Below, in pieces: positions 25,919-35,421 of a stretch of DNA of 64,000 bases. Position 1 is the first letter of the stretch; every line of letters starts with the position of its first letter. A program made the translations under genes and the position numbers. The stretch is from Hyphobacterium sp. CCMP332. GTDB taxonomy: Bacteria; Bacteroidota; Bacteroidia; Cytophagales; CCMP332. The notes under the pieces are model-generated. The model was not told the origin of the DNA. It did no database searches and worked only from the letters and a program-made list of their open reading frames with translations. The stretch is taken from the NCBI GenBank assembly GCA_014323545.1, contig CP058647.1, positions 1,122,001 to 1,186,000 on the forward strand, in the 5' to 3' direction.

Positions 25919-27725
25919 GTATAAATCCTTTATAAAAACTCTTGTCAAACTGTATTAAATAAAAATACTGACCGGAATTTAAGTTTTCCGCCTGCCATTT
26001 AAATTCCCGGTCATTGGATTTAAAAACCTCTCTCCCCCATCTGTTATAAATAGCAACAAATTCAAAATTCTGAAATTCACAAGACTGCGCTAAGGGTTGA
26101 GGAAAATAAAAATATTCATTTAATCCATCCCCGTTTGGTGTGATTACGTTTGTTGGAGGTATAACGTTTTGCTCATAGGGGATATAGTCGTTGATTTTTG
26201 CAATGAAAAATAAACTATCAGTATTATTGGATGCACAGCTGTTATCCTTTACATATATGCTGTATTCATAGGCTTCTTCCCTGTAGTCTGAGCATTTCGC
26301 AAGAAATGAAAAATTACCTTCAATATCGTTGCCGAAATTATCTTGCCTTATTGTCGGGATCAAAGCCCCTTCTTTTAATTTAAAACTAAAACTTAAGGAA
26401 TCATTTAAATCACTGTCATATCCACCCAACCACATATTGAAGGGATTTCCAACTGGCCATTCTGTGTTTTTATATTCCGATTCAATAATAGGTTTGGAAT
26501 TACTTTCTTCTTCAACCTTTAAAATAATTTTTGTGGAATCGACATTGGGCATCGGACAGGCATTATCCTTAACCAAAAGCCAAAATTCAAACAAATCCTC
26601 ATTTATAGGTTCAATGCAATCCGGCCAGCACATTTTTACATTTAAAGTATCGGACTCACCGCTGAGTGCTCCGTTCTCCGGACTAAAGCTCACCGCTTTT
26701 GACTCAAAATTTACCGGAACAATTTCATAATTGATTCTACTTTCATTATCGCTGTCTGTTATTTTAATATCAAAACACAGTTCATCTCTGGATGAAATAA
26801 CCAGGGTATCATTTTCATTATAGGGTACGGAATTCTGATTATATAATTGGCTTTGTGGGCTTGTATTATCCACACACTGATCAACCAGAATTTGAAAGTC
26901 GCGATGCACGGCACCGATTTTTTTACCATCTCTGAACTCATTGCAAATCACTCTGAATACATAAAGTCCATTTTGACTTGGCCTTGCACTCAAAATCCCT
27001 GTACGACTATCGATTTTTAAATTTGGCGTACCGGGCATTAAAAAATAGTTTTCAACAAAGGGATAAGGTCCGGGAATCAAAGCAGATATAGGATCATCGG
27101 GCGTTGTAAATCCGGCAATGGGTGTGGCCAAGCTATAGGAAAGGCTGTCGCTGTCGATATCAATGGCGCTGTAATCGAGTTCAACATAACGATCCCGGCA
27201 AATGTATTCGCCTTGAATTTCTTTAAACAGTGGCCTTGAGTTCAAGGGAAAATCGTCCATATCGGGGAATTCCAATAAAAATACCATACCCTGCCTGCCG
27301 GGTTGAAATACATTTGAAATGATATTATTGCGACAACATCTTTCCCAGGTAAAATAATAGCCCTGATCTTCATAGTAGCGCTCAGAAGAAAAACGATGTA
27401 GCCCCTCGTATGTAATTTTAATTGTCTTTAGGGAATCTTCAAGACAATAGGGATTCGCATAATCTACAATTGTACTGGTTTTTACATCCAGAATTCTATC
27501 ATCTATCCGCGTGTTGTTGGATTTTCTGAAAATACCGATTTCTATATTGCGATCCACCAGGTTAAATTCTGCATTGGCCTGATCATAATAAAGTATCAAG
27601 CGAAGCAAATAAATCTCTCCTCTTTGATGAATCATTTGCATCTCCCCACCCACAATGTGCGAAGCCTGCGAAAATGAGCAAATGCAGGATACCAAAAAGA
27701 GTAAAAATAATGATTTAAAGCGCAT
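25905..27725 (-). CDS. Secreted SHIVGGE-type protein with T9SS type B sorting domain (array member 3)
   Basis: 606 residues. Signal peptide MRFKSLFLLFLVSCICSFSQA, mature start SHIVGGEM, then WERCCRNNIISN, DSDSLSYSLATPIAGFT and NEFRDGKKIGAVHRDF, all matching its neighbours. The type B sorting domain has VITPNGDGLNEYFYFP and IYNRWGREVFKS and ends GFIHVIK. The middle region contains beta-sandwich-like segments with several Cys and Asp-rich loops (SDSDNES, DSDLNDS). It lies 4 bp after member 2 and overlaps member 4, so co-expression is very likely. It is probably a surface adhesin or structural protein; no catalytic motif was recognised. Confidence 0.87.
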   Translation of the reverse strand: MRFKSLFLLFLVSCICSFSQASHIVGGEMQMIHQRGEIYLLRLILYYDQANAEFNLVDRNIEIGIFRKSNNTRIDDRILDVKTSTIVDYANPYCLEDSLKTIKITYEGLHRFSSERYYEDQGYYFTWERCCRNNIISNVFQPGRQGMVFLLEFPDMDDFPLNSRPLFKEIQGEYICRDRYVELDYSAIDIDSDSLSYSLATPIAGFTTPDDPISALIPGPYPFVENYFLMPGTPNLKIDSRTGILSARPSQNGLYVFRVICNEFRDGKKIGAVHRDFQILVDQCVDNTSPQSQLYNQNSVPYNENDTLVISSRDELCFDIKITDSDNESRINYEIVPVNFESKAVSFSPENGALSGESDTLNVKMCWPDCIEPINEDLFEFWLLVKDNACPMPNVDSTKIILKVEEESNSKPIIESEYKNTEWPVGNPFNMWLGGYDSDLNDSLSFSFKLKEGALIPTIRQDNFGNDIEGNFSFLAKCSDYREEAYEYSIYVKDNSCASNNTDSLFFIAKINDYIPYEQNVIPPTNVITPNGDGLNEYFYFPQPLAQSCEFQNFEFVAIYNRWGREVFKSNDREFKWQAENLNSGQYFYLIQFDKSFYKGFIHVIK

Positions 27726-27729
27726 CGGG

Positions 27730-30246
27730 CTATTTTATTACTTTTATCGGGCCTTTGTAGCTCGCTCCATCAAAACGTATTTGGAAAAAATAATCACCCG
27801 CAGGAACATTTGCAGCATCCCATTTAAAATCGGCATTTTCGCTGCGATAAACTTCCCGGCCCCATCGGTTATATATGGTAATATCAGCAAACTGACATTG
27901 TTTTGGCAATTGTTGTGGGTAGAAATAATCATTGTATCCATCTCCATTTGGTGTGAATACATCAGGTACTTTTATCTCTTTGTAAAACTCTTCCACATTT
28001 ATACTCAACTCGATGGTATCTTCAAGATTCAGACAGGATTCCTCCTTAAGAATTACATTAATCTTGGTTTGATAAATTTCCAGCTCGGAACATAATGCCG
28101 GTCCTATTATCATTTCCCCTTCTGAATTTCCTATTCCATCACTACTGCTAAAACTGATAGGCAAAAATAAACTTGATGAATCTTGCCATTCCCAGCGCAT
28201 GTTGAGAAGATCAAGATCAACATCTTCCCCGGCAAATTCGAGAGCAATAACGGAATCGGTGAAGGTGTTGATCGTGAAGCTTTTTTTGCCATTAATAATA
28301 CCTGAAACTATACTTAAATCGGGGCTTTCATTTTCATAAAAAAGCTCCGCATTAAAAGAAATTGTGTCCGATTTTTTCTCACATCCATTATCCAGTAGTT
28401 CAAACTGAAATAATATTTCTTCGGTATTTAAAAAACTGCAGTCGGCTTGCCAGGTAAATGTACTTTGCAATTGTCCTCTGGCGCTTGTAGGCGTTAAAGT
28501 ATAGTTCAGATTCTGTATTGGGCTGCCATCGGGGTTAAAAAATTTTGGCCTTATCAATAAAATATCATTTGTATTTGTATCTATAGCAGATAAGTTAAAA
28601 GAAAATACATCTCTGATATTTATATCTACATCATTGCTCCCTAAATCGCTTTCCAGTACGGGTTTTTTATTATCCGTGGTAATTTTTAAGGGGAAAGTCA
28701 GAAAGTCCTCATAATTAGAACAGAAAAAATCCGAAACGCGGAATACCAGATCCTTTCCATTTAAATCCAGGGCATTGCAATCAGGCACCCAGAAAAATTC
28801 ATTGCTTAGTTGAGCGACACCTGTGGATCTGGAAAACTGCATGCCATATGTCTGCGGATTGAATTCCATATCCCCGTAATAAAGAATTATGGTATCGTTG
28901 TCGGTATCAAAACCGTTAACATTCATAATAAGGGTATCTCCTACTTCAAGAATAATGCTATCACCAATAAAACTGCTGTTTATCATCGGTGGATTATCCG
29001 TGATCGCATCCACAATTGCTGTTATTAAAAATGTGTCTTTTTTTGGTAGACTACATCCGTCATCGGCCATAATAATTTCAAAGAGATAGGGTTCGTTGAC
29101 TGTAGAATTAGCACATTTATTAAAACAAACGGTAGCTTTTAATGAATCTCCGGAACCCGGAATCAATCCATTTGCAGGACTTACAGATATAAATGTAGGA
29201 TCAAAATTTAATGCATTTATCTCCACATTAAAGGCTGTGTTGGGGTCGGGGTCCTTTAAAAAAATATCAAAACAGCGATTATTCAGATCGATATACATTG
29301 TATCATCCCTGTTAAAATTTGTGCTGTCTACGGGATCTTGAACTGATACTACCGGACTTTGATTATTCGGACAGGTGCGAACAATTATCTGGAAATCTCT
29401 TCGAATTTCACCGATTTTTACTCCGTTTCGGTATTCCTCGCATTTAACTGAAAACACAAATAAGCCATTTGTATTGGGCCTTACTGTAAGAAATCCTGTA
29501 GGGGATATATTTAATGGTGGATTTCCGGGAATCATGGAATCCACATCAAAACCGCTCTGCCAGATCACCGTGGGATAAGGTCCGGGGAAAGGTAGAAAGG
29601 GGCTAGGATTATTCACGGAACTCCATCCGCGAATGGGTTCGGCCATTGAATACACCAGTGAATCACCGTCCGGATCAGTACCACTAAAATCAAAATAAAA
29701 AAACTCATTCAAACATGCGTAATCACTAACTGGCGGGAATAATACCGGAGAAGAATTTATAAATGGTGTACCTCCAATATTTACTGGGGGGAATTCAAGA
29801 TAAAAAGCCTGACCCTGGGCACCGGGAGATAATAAATTTGATATGTTATTGTTTCTGCAACAGCGATCCCAAACCATGTAATAACCATTGATATCGGTAT
29901 AAATATTGGGATCTAATTCAAGTTGTGCGCTATAAATTATTCTACTCGTATTTAATTCAGCAATAGAACAATCCGGAAAAGAATAAGGAACACTCGCCTC
30001 GGAAACCTTTGGAAGGAATACCGAATCCATAAAGACATCATCCAGCTGTCTGAAAATGCCAATCCTTAAAAAATTGTCTTTAGCCTGGGGATTTCCGTTG
30101 AACTCATCAAAGTACATGATTAGGTTCACCGTATAGAAGTATCCGGTATCGTGAACAAGCTCTATTTCACCGCCAACAATATGAGTGGAAAATGAAAAGT
30201 TTGTTTGAAATAAGATGAAAGGTATTAAGAGGTGTTTCCATTTCAT
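27730..30246 (-). CDS. Secreted THIVGGE-type protein with T9SS type B sorting domain (array member 2)
   Basis: 838 residues. Signal peptide MKWKHLLIPFILFQTNFSFS, mature start THIVGGEI, then WDRCCRNNNISN, DPDGDSLVYSMAEPIRGWS and EEYRNGVKIGEIRRDF. It is about 230 residues longer than members 3 and 4, with at least two additional beta-sandwich-like units carrying DTDNDTI, DTNTNDI and DVDLDLL loops, possibly calcium-binding. The type B sorting domain is PDVFTPNGDGYNDYFYP, IYNRWGREVYRS, ending GPIKVIK. It heads the three-gene unit with members 3 and 4. The start is ATG 30246. Confidence 0.88.
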   Translation of the reverse strand: MKWKHLLIPFILFQTNFSFSTHIVGGEIELVHDTGYFYTVNLIMYFDEFNGNPQAKDNFLRIGIFRQLDDVFMDSVFLPKVSEASVPYSFPDCSIAELNTSRIIYSAQLELDPNIYTDINGYYMVWDRCCRNNNISNLLSPGAQGQAFYLEFPPVNIGGTPFINSSPVLFPPVSDYACLNEFFYFDFSGTDPDGDSLVYSMAEPIRGWSSVNNPSPFLPFPGPYPTVIWQSGFDVDSMIPGNPPLNISPTGFLTVRPNTNGLFVFSVKCEEYRNGVKIGEIRRDFQIIVRTCPNNQSPVVSVQDPVDSTNFNRDDTMYIDLNNRCFDIFLKDPDPNTAFNVEINALNFDPTFISVSPANGLIPGSGDSLKATVCFNKCANSTVNEPYLFEIIMADDGCSLPKKDTFLITAIVDAITDNPPMINSSFIGDSIILEVGDTLIMNVNGFDTDNDTIILYYGDMEFNPQTYGMQFSRSTGVAQLSNEFFWVPDCNALDLNGKDLVFRVSDFFCSNYEDFLTFPLKITTDNKKPVLESDLGSNDVDINIRDVFSFNLSAIDTNTNDILLIRPKFFNPDGSPIQNLNYTLTPTSARGQLQSTFTWQADCSFLNTEEILFQFELLDNGCEKKSDTISFNAELFYENESPDLSIVSGIINGKKSFTINTFTDSVIALEFAGEDVDLDLLNMRWEWQDSSSLFLPISFSSSDGIGNSEGEMIIGPALCSELEIYQTKINVILKEESCLNLEDTIELSINVEEFYKEIKVPDVFTPNGDGYNDYFYPQQLPKQCQFADITIYNRWGREVYRSENADFKWDAANVPAGDYFFQIRFDGASYKGPIKVIK

Positions 30247-30309
30247 TACAACTAATTTAACACATATCGGATAAAAATAGTCTCCATTCAGTCACATATC
30301 TGACCGAAG

Positions 30310-30340
30310 AAAAAAAAAGGGGATACATAATGCATCCCCT
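30310..30340 (-). terminator. Intrinsic terminator after the 1003-residue secreted protein gene
   Basis: On the minus strand AGGGGAT and ATCCCCT form a stem around a short loop, followed by about ten T. It begins 23 bp downstream of the 30363 stop codon and ends array member 1 before the promoter region of member 2. Confidence 0.85.
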
Positions 30341-30362
30341 CTTCAATCATTCAAATGCTATT

Positions 30363-33300
30363 TTATTTAAGCACTTTGATATAACTCTTGTAAGTTCGGT
30401 TTCCAAACTTCATTTGATAGAAGTAGTCACCCGAAGGTACATTGGCAGCATCCCAGCTGAAGTCTTTTTCTTCAGACTCGAATACCAATTGCCCGTATCT
30501 GTTATACACTTTAATGCTTTCAAATCCGCATTGCATGGGCTCAACGATAAGGTTTCTTCCTTCTTCATCGAAACCACCGAAAGCGTATAGCTCCAATCGA
30601 TCGTTGTAACCGTCACCATTTGGTGTGATAACATTGATTGCGTTGAACTCACCAACCGGAACGATATTAACAAACATATCATCTATTAAACCTAGTTCGG
30701 TATCATCCGGATCAACTGGACAAGCATTATCCCTTACTCTGAAATTCAATCTGTCAAGTGGTGTCTCTCTGTCTTCACAAGCCGGATCCCAGAAGAAGAA
30801 AATAGTGTCATTCTTCTCTACGTATTGCAGCGGGTTTCTATAAGTAGCCTCAATCTTCTTGGCCTGGAATACATCTTCGGTATCATTGATATCGAGATCT
30901 TCAAGGGTAAGGCCTAATCTTACTTTATCGTTTTCAAATTCAGCTGAATCTATTTCAACGGTGTCCAGGTCAAAACCTGTAACGTAGAATGAAAGATCTT
31001 TAGAAGAGAATGTGATTTCCACATTTCCATCTGCATCTCTTGGGATTAACTCTGTTCCACCATCAAGATCCTGATATAATTCTAACTGTGGAGGCGTACC
31101 GTTATCAAGTAAAATTTCTATTTCGGCAACAGCCTGGGCTGCAAAACAACTTGAATCTGTGGTTACAGCTCTTAACATAATTGGCGCATACTCCAGAGCC
31201 TCACAGGTAATAAATCTGTTTTCCCAGAAGAAAGTCGAAGCTAATACAGAATCTCCAATATTATTATTACTTCTACCTGTGCTTATTCCCAATTCAGATA
31301 TTCTGTCTCTCGATTCCAATAGGTCTAGGTATTCACCTCGGTCATTATCAAAGATATAATATTCGGTAAAGAGCTCATCCAAATCTGCATCTCTACCTAC
31401 TACATCAAAAATCAGACTTTCTCCTTTTTTCTTACCGCTACCACCTATGGATCTATCTGTACCTACTCTTTGAGTAAAGCTGTAGAAAAAGGTTGAATCG
31501 TTAAGCTGCGTACCTTGAATTGTAGCAGGAGTTTCTGTTGTCTCTTCGCCTAAACCTGTCAACAATGTAGGTCTTTCATTGGTATTCAGGATGTTAAATA
31601 TCATTCGTTTTGAAGATATGTTTTGACCACAATACCTATCTTCCGTAATTAAATAAATGGTATCTCTAAAGACCTGACCAGCATTGAACAATGAACAGTC
31701 AGGCACCCATCTAAAGACAGTTTCCATTTCACCAAGACCCTTAATTGTATCTGTTTGAACGATAGAATCTGCAGGTAACAGAGAATCAGCGGTATATTGG
31801 AAAAATTCCATACCATAATCCAGATAATCCAAGGTATCATTGTTATATACAATGTATTGAAACAGAGAATCATAGGTACTGTCAATGACACCCAAGCTAA
31901 ATTCTATTTCCCAATTTGGTCGAATAAAAAATTCAACCTCAGAGATATTATTGTTTGCATCTGCTGTTTCTACAAAGAATTGTGAAGGGAAATCCACATT
32001 CCTAGTTTCAACTTTTGCTTCCGGACTTGGTATTTCCTGAACAAGGAAAAACAACCTTATGGTATCAAAGAATGGCTGCGGACAGTGTTCTTTTTTATAA
32101 ATAATGTTCAGCTCCAATGGCTCACCATTTACAGAAAATGCACAATCGCCAAAACACAAATCAATAAGGAATGTATCCGATGGATTGTTTAAAGCAAGAT
32201 TCGCCGGAGTTAAATTGATTGTTGAATCAGGGAAATTCACTGCATCAACAATTATTTCAACATTACTTGTACCATTTGGAATAGCAGAACCTGCTCCCGG
32301 ATCTGAAACTTTATATTGAACACATCTCTGTCCTACGATACCCGGTACAAATACGGTATCGGTAATGGTAATGCTTGAGTCAACTGGTACAGGTGGATCT
32401 ACAGGAATTTGTGGCGAACATGAAGAAGCCGGTGAAACTTGTAGCTGAAAATCTCTAAATACGCTACCAATCAGATCTTTCTGACCATCATTGTCTATAT
32501 CTCTCCATTCCTGTGCCCAAACTCCAATAACAAAATAAGCATTTCCTACAGAAGGTGTAACGGTTACAAAACCCGTATTTACATCTACTTTTAATCTGTC
32601 AGGTTCCGTTAAAGAGCCACAAGCCGGATTACTAAATCCATTGATCTGATTATCCTGATTATAGCAATTGGCCCAAAGACCCGGAGTAAATTGAGTACTT
32701 GGATCAGGGTAAGGGGCTGAAATTGGATTGACCAAACCGGGACCGGGAGCGCCGGGCTGGTCAAATGGGGTATAAAGCACATAGCTTAATGAATCACCAT
32801 CGGGATCAATACCACCAAACGGTTGATAATACAATTGCCCTACACAACCGTAATCTGCCAATGGAGGAAATAACTGAGGTGTACTGTTTACAATTTGATT
32901 TCCTGCACCATCTACAACGGGTGGAAATAAAGTCGCTGTTGTTTGGCCCTGTCCACCGGAATTCTGAAGATTAATTACTCCGGCATTTCTACAACATGAA
33001 GTCCATGTAAATAGATAGCCACTTGCATGATTGAAAGTGGTCGGAGGCAATTGAACCGTATCCTGATAAAAATGTCTTTCAATCGTCAATTGCTGACCGG
33101 CACAACCTGCAATCTGAGGTGGTACCACATTAAAAGATATCTTTGGCAAGGTCCAGTTTCCTACCGTCTGCTGATTCGACCTTTGATAGGCTGTTATTGC
33201 AGCAGTTGCCGGCGCAGAAATACCACTGGCATCACGATAAAGGTTCATCGTCATGACATACTGGAATCCCTGAACATGTGTGATTATTATTTCACCACCA

Positions 33301-33374
33301 ACAATGTGTGAGGCCTCAACTTTACCCCAAACAAATAGTAGTGCAAATAATGGGAGTAGCAATAATTTCTTCAT
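30363..33374 (-). CDS. Large secreted SHIVGGE-type protein with T9SS type B sorting domain (array member 1)
   Basis: 1003 residues. Signal peptide MKKLLLLPLFALLFVWGKVEA, mature start SHIVGGEI, then WTSCCRNAGVINL, DPDGDSLSYVLYTPF, and a modified EWRDIDNDGQKDLIGSVFRDF with an EF-hand-like DIDNDGQKD loop. The long middle holds repeated beta-rich units with many Asp loops (DADLDEL, DLDTVEID). The sorting domain is NVITPNGDGYNDRLEL, VYNRYGQLVFES, ending SYIKVLK. It is followed by a strong terminator, so it is expressed apart from members 2-4. The start is ATG 33374. Codon usage looks smoother than in the other three, perhaps reflecting higher expression (impression only). Confidence 0.88.
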   Translation of the reverse strand: MKKLLLLPLFALLFVWGKVEASHIVGGEIIITHVQGFQYVMTMNLYRDASGISAPATAAITAYQRSNQQTVGNWTLPKISFNVVPPQIAGCAGQQLTIERHFYQDTVQLPPTTFNHASGYLFTWTSCCRNAGVINLQNSGGQGQTTATLFPPVVDGAGNQIVNSTPQLFPPLADYGCVGQLYYQPFGGIDPDGDSLSYVLYTPFDQPGAPGPGLVNPISAPYPDPSTQFTPGLWANCYNQDNQINGFSNPACGSLTEPDRLKVDVNTGFVTVTPSVGNAYFVIGVWAQEWRDIDNDGQKDLIGSVFRDFQLQVSPASSCSPQIPVDPPVPVDSSITITDTVFVPGIVGQRCVQYKVSDPGAGSAIPNGTSNVEIIVDAVNFPDSTINLTPANLALNNPSDTFLIDLCFGDCAFSVNGEPLELNIIYKKEHCPQPFFDTIRLFFLVQEIPSPEAKVETRNVDFPSQFFVETADANNNISEVEFFIRPNWEIEFSLGVIDSTYDSLFQYIVYNNDTLDYLDYGMEFFQYTADSLLPADSIVQTDTIKGLGEMETVFRWVPDCSLFNAGQVFRDTIYLITEDRYCGQNISSKRMIFNILNTNERPTLLTGLGEETTETPATIQGTQLNDSTFFYSFTQRVGTDRSIGGSGKKKGESLIFDVVGRDADLDELFTEYYIFDNDRGEYLDLLESRDRISELGISTGRSNNNIGDSVLASTFFWENRFITCEALEYAPIMLRAVTTDSSCFAAQAVAEIEILLDNGTPPQLELYQDLDGGTELIPRDADGNVEITFSSKDLSFYVTGFDLDTVEIDSAEFENDKVRLGLTLEDLDINDTEDVFQAKKIEATYRNPLQYVEKNDTIFFFWDPACEDRETPLDRLNFRVRDNACPVDPDDTELGLIDDMFVNIVPVGEFNAINVITPNGDGYNDRLELYAFGGFDEEGRNLIVEPMQCGFESIKVYNRYGQLVFESEEKDFSWDAANVPSGDYFYQMKFGNRTYKSYIKVLK

Positions 33375-33535
33375 GGTTCTTTTTTAATTTAATATCGAAT
33401 GTAAAAGTATGAATAATATTTCTTCCTGATAAGGCCGTTTAACAAACGGGAGCTTTTTTTAATAAGTGTATCGATTAAAGGCTATTTCGGCTTTTTGAAA
33501 TTCTAAAAAAAATGCTTTCTTAACTCGCTTTGGCT

Positions 33536-33543
33536 TAAGTTTG
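33536..33543 (+). promoter_or_regulatory. Candidate -7 box TAAGTTTG upstream of rlmD
   Basis: It matches the Bacteroidota TAnnTTTG -7 element 19 bp before the rlmD start codon. A TTG -33 element at the right distance is missing, so this is a weak prediction. Confidence 0.3.
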
Positions 33544-33562
33544 AGGCAATTTTAAGAATATT

Positions 33563-34951
33563 TTGAAGAAGATTATAAAGAATATTGAGGTTCTTGATTT
33601 CGCCGCAGAAGGAAAATGCATTTCAAAACAGGGGGATAAGGTGGTGTTTACAAAAAATACAGCGCCCGGTGACAATGTGGATATTCTCATCACCCGAAAA
33701 AGAAAAGGCTATTCAGAAGGGCGAGCGATCCATTTTCACAGAAAATCAGAACTTAGATCAGAGCCTTTTTGCGAACATTACAATTATTGCGGAGGCTGTC
33801 AATGGCAACATGTTCCCTATACCGAACAACTCAAGTTCAAAGAAGATCAGGTCAGACAGCAATTAATGAGAATTGGCGCTTTGGAAGATCCACAAGTTGA
33901 AGAAATTATAGCCTGTGATAATCAGGTGGCATATCGAAATAAACTGGAATTTTCGTTTGCATCGCAGCGCTGGTTAACACCGGAAGAACTCAATCAAGCT
34001 GATGTAAAAAAAAGTCCCGGTTTAGGTTTTCATATCAGCGGGCATTTTGATAAAGTCCTTGACATTAACAAATGCCATCTTCAGGAAGATTTTTCAAATA
34101 CAATCAGAAACTGGTTCAGAGATTACGCGCTTAGCCATGGCATTAGCTTTTATTTTTTGAGAAAAAAGCAAGGCGAACTGCGCAGTTTGACCATCCGAAA
34201 TACCAGGGCGGGCGAATGGATGCTAATTATTCAGTTTGGTACCGAACTAAATGAAAAACTGGAAAAATTATTGGAAGCTTTGAAGCGTGAGTTCCCCCAG
34301 ATTAATTCCATATTTTTTGTGATTAACAAAAAAGTCAACGACACTTTCCTCGATCAGGAGACCATTTTATTCCAGGGCCAGGCAACGATAAGCGAAAAAA
34401 TTCAGGATTTGAATTTCAGAATAAGGCCCAAATCCTTTTTTCAAACCAATCCTGATCAGGCTGAAAAATTGTATTCCAAAGCCATTGAAATGTGTGGTGA
34501 ACTTAGGGGAAAAACAGTTTATGACCTTTATACCGGTACAGGAACCATTGCTTTAATCATGGCAAAACAGGCCCAAAAAGTAATTGGTATAGAATCTGTT
34601 GACCAAGCCATAGAGGATGCCAATTTCAATGCAGCTCAAAATAAAATTTCAAATGTGGAGTTTTTCTGTGGCGATATGCGTGAATTGCTTACAATAGAAT
34701 TTTGTAAAAAAAATGGATTCCCCGATCTTATAATTTGCGATCCGCCGAGAGATGGAATGCACAAGGACATCATTGAAGTTTTATTACAAATTGAAGCCAA
34801 AAGAATAATTTATATCAGTTGCAAGCCAAGCACTCAAGCCAGAGATCTATCTTTGCTATCTGAAAAATACGATGTGGGTAAAATTCAACCTGTGGATATG
34901 TTTCCACAAACCCATCATGTAGAGAATATATTACAATTAAATTTACGTTGA
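33563..34951 (+). CDS. rlmD: 23S rRNA (uracil-C5)-methyltransferase, RlmD/RumA type
   Basis: A 462-residue SAM-dependent enzyme making m5U in 23S rRNA (U1939 in E. coli numbering). An N-terminal TRAM-like domain is followed by the Fe-S cysteines Cys70, Cys76 and Cys79 (CEHYNYCGGCQW) and Cys171. The methylase domain shows SFFQTNPDQAEKLY, DLYTGTGTIAL (SAM site), CDPPRDGMH and the catalytic Cys in YISCKPSTQARDL. Some family members modify other uracils, so the exact position is inferred. The start is TTG 33563, since no ATG lies in the conserved N-terminus. A hypothetical gene follows after 1 bp. Confidence 0.9.
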   Translation: MKKIIKNIEVLDFAAEGKCISKQGDKVVFTKNTAPGDNVDILITRKRKGYSEGRAIHFHRKSELRSEPFCEHYNYCGGCQWQHVPYTEQLKFKEDQVRQQLMRIGALEDPQVEEIIACDNQVAYRNKLEFSFASQRWLTPEELNQADVKKSPGLGFHISGHFDKVLDINKCHLQEDFSNTIRNWFRDYALSHGISFYFLRKKQGELRSLTIRNTRAGEWMLIIQFGTELNEKLEKLLEALKREFPQINSIFFVINKKVNDTFLDQETILFQGQATISEKIQDLNFRIRPKSFFQTNPDQAEKLYSKAIEMCGELRGKTVYDLYTGTGTIALIMAKQAQKVIGIESVDQAIEDANFNAAQNKISNVEFFCGDMRELLTIEFCKKNGFPDLIICDPPRDGMHKDIIEVLLQIEAKRIIYISCKPSTQARDLSLLSEKYDVGKIQPVDMFPQTHHVENILQLNLR

Positions 34952-34952
34952 A

Positions 34953-35327
34953 ATGGATTTAAGCAATGATCCGGAACTGGACGGTAAATATTTAGGCACT
35001 ATTACATCGGATTTCATAAAAGTTTCTGACACGTTAAAAGAAGCGGCTTATCAATTAAAGGTCAGAAAAATCAGCGAATACCCGATTTTTCCTATAAGTA
35101 AAAATCCGATGAAAATCGGACAGTTACTGCTAGGGCAAAAAGAAGCTGAGCTGAAATGGAACATCAATTTTTCGTTCCTGGAAAATCTTATCTCGCATGA
35201 AATCATTCATGAAAATAAAGTAGATGAATTCTTAAAAACTTACAAGGACCCGGAAGAATTTGCCTGCTTGCTGGTTATCGATAAGGAGTTTATGAATTTC
35301 CTCTACATCCCTTATCCTGTAGATTAA
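34953..35327 (+). CDS. Conserved-looking hypothetical protein downstream of rlmD
   Basis: A 124-residue soluble protein without signal peptide or membrane helices. It contains SDFIKVSDTLKEAAYQLK, a basic PISKNPMKIGQLLLGQK patch and an acidic C-terminal half ending LYIPYPVD. I do not recognise a family. It begins 1 bp after the rlmD stop codon, so the two are co-transcribed, and it might assist RNA modification or simply share the promoter. The start is ATG 34953. Confidence 0.7.
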   Translation: MDLSNDPELDGKYLGTITSDFIKVSDTLKEAAYQLKVRKISEYPIFPISKNPMKIGQLLLGQKEAELKWNINFSFLENLISHEIIHENKVDEFLKTYKDPEEFACLLVIDKEFMNFLYIPYPVD

Positions 35328-35354
35328 TTGTAATCATCTGGCAAAGACATAATT

Positions 35355-35366
35355 GATAGCGCTATC
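35355..35366. other. 12-bp perfect palindrome GATAGCGCTATC
   Basis: It lies in the 94-bp gap between two convergent genes (hypothetical and thiL). No T-tract follows, so it is not a typical terminator. It could be a protein-binding site or chance. Confidence 0.35.
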
Positions 35367-35421
35367 TCCGAATCAATCTTCGTTTTTCAATTTTCCGTCT
35401 TCAATTATTGATCTACAATTT

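Noticed and set aside
27655-28095. 146-codon plus-strand ORF across the junction of two T9SS genes
   Set aside because: It lies antisense to two strongly supported genes with conserved sorting domains. Its translation has no domain character.
24092-33374. IVGGE at the mature N-termini resembles the activated N-terminus of trypsin-like proteases
   Set aside because: None of the four proteins shows GDSGG or a His/Asp triad block, and the motif directly follows a signal peptide inside large beta-rich T9SS proteins. The similarity looks coincidental.
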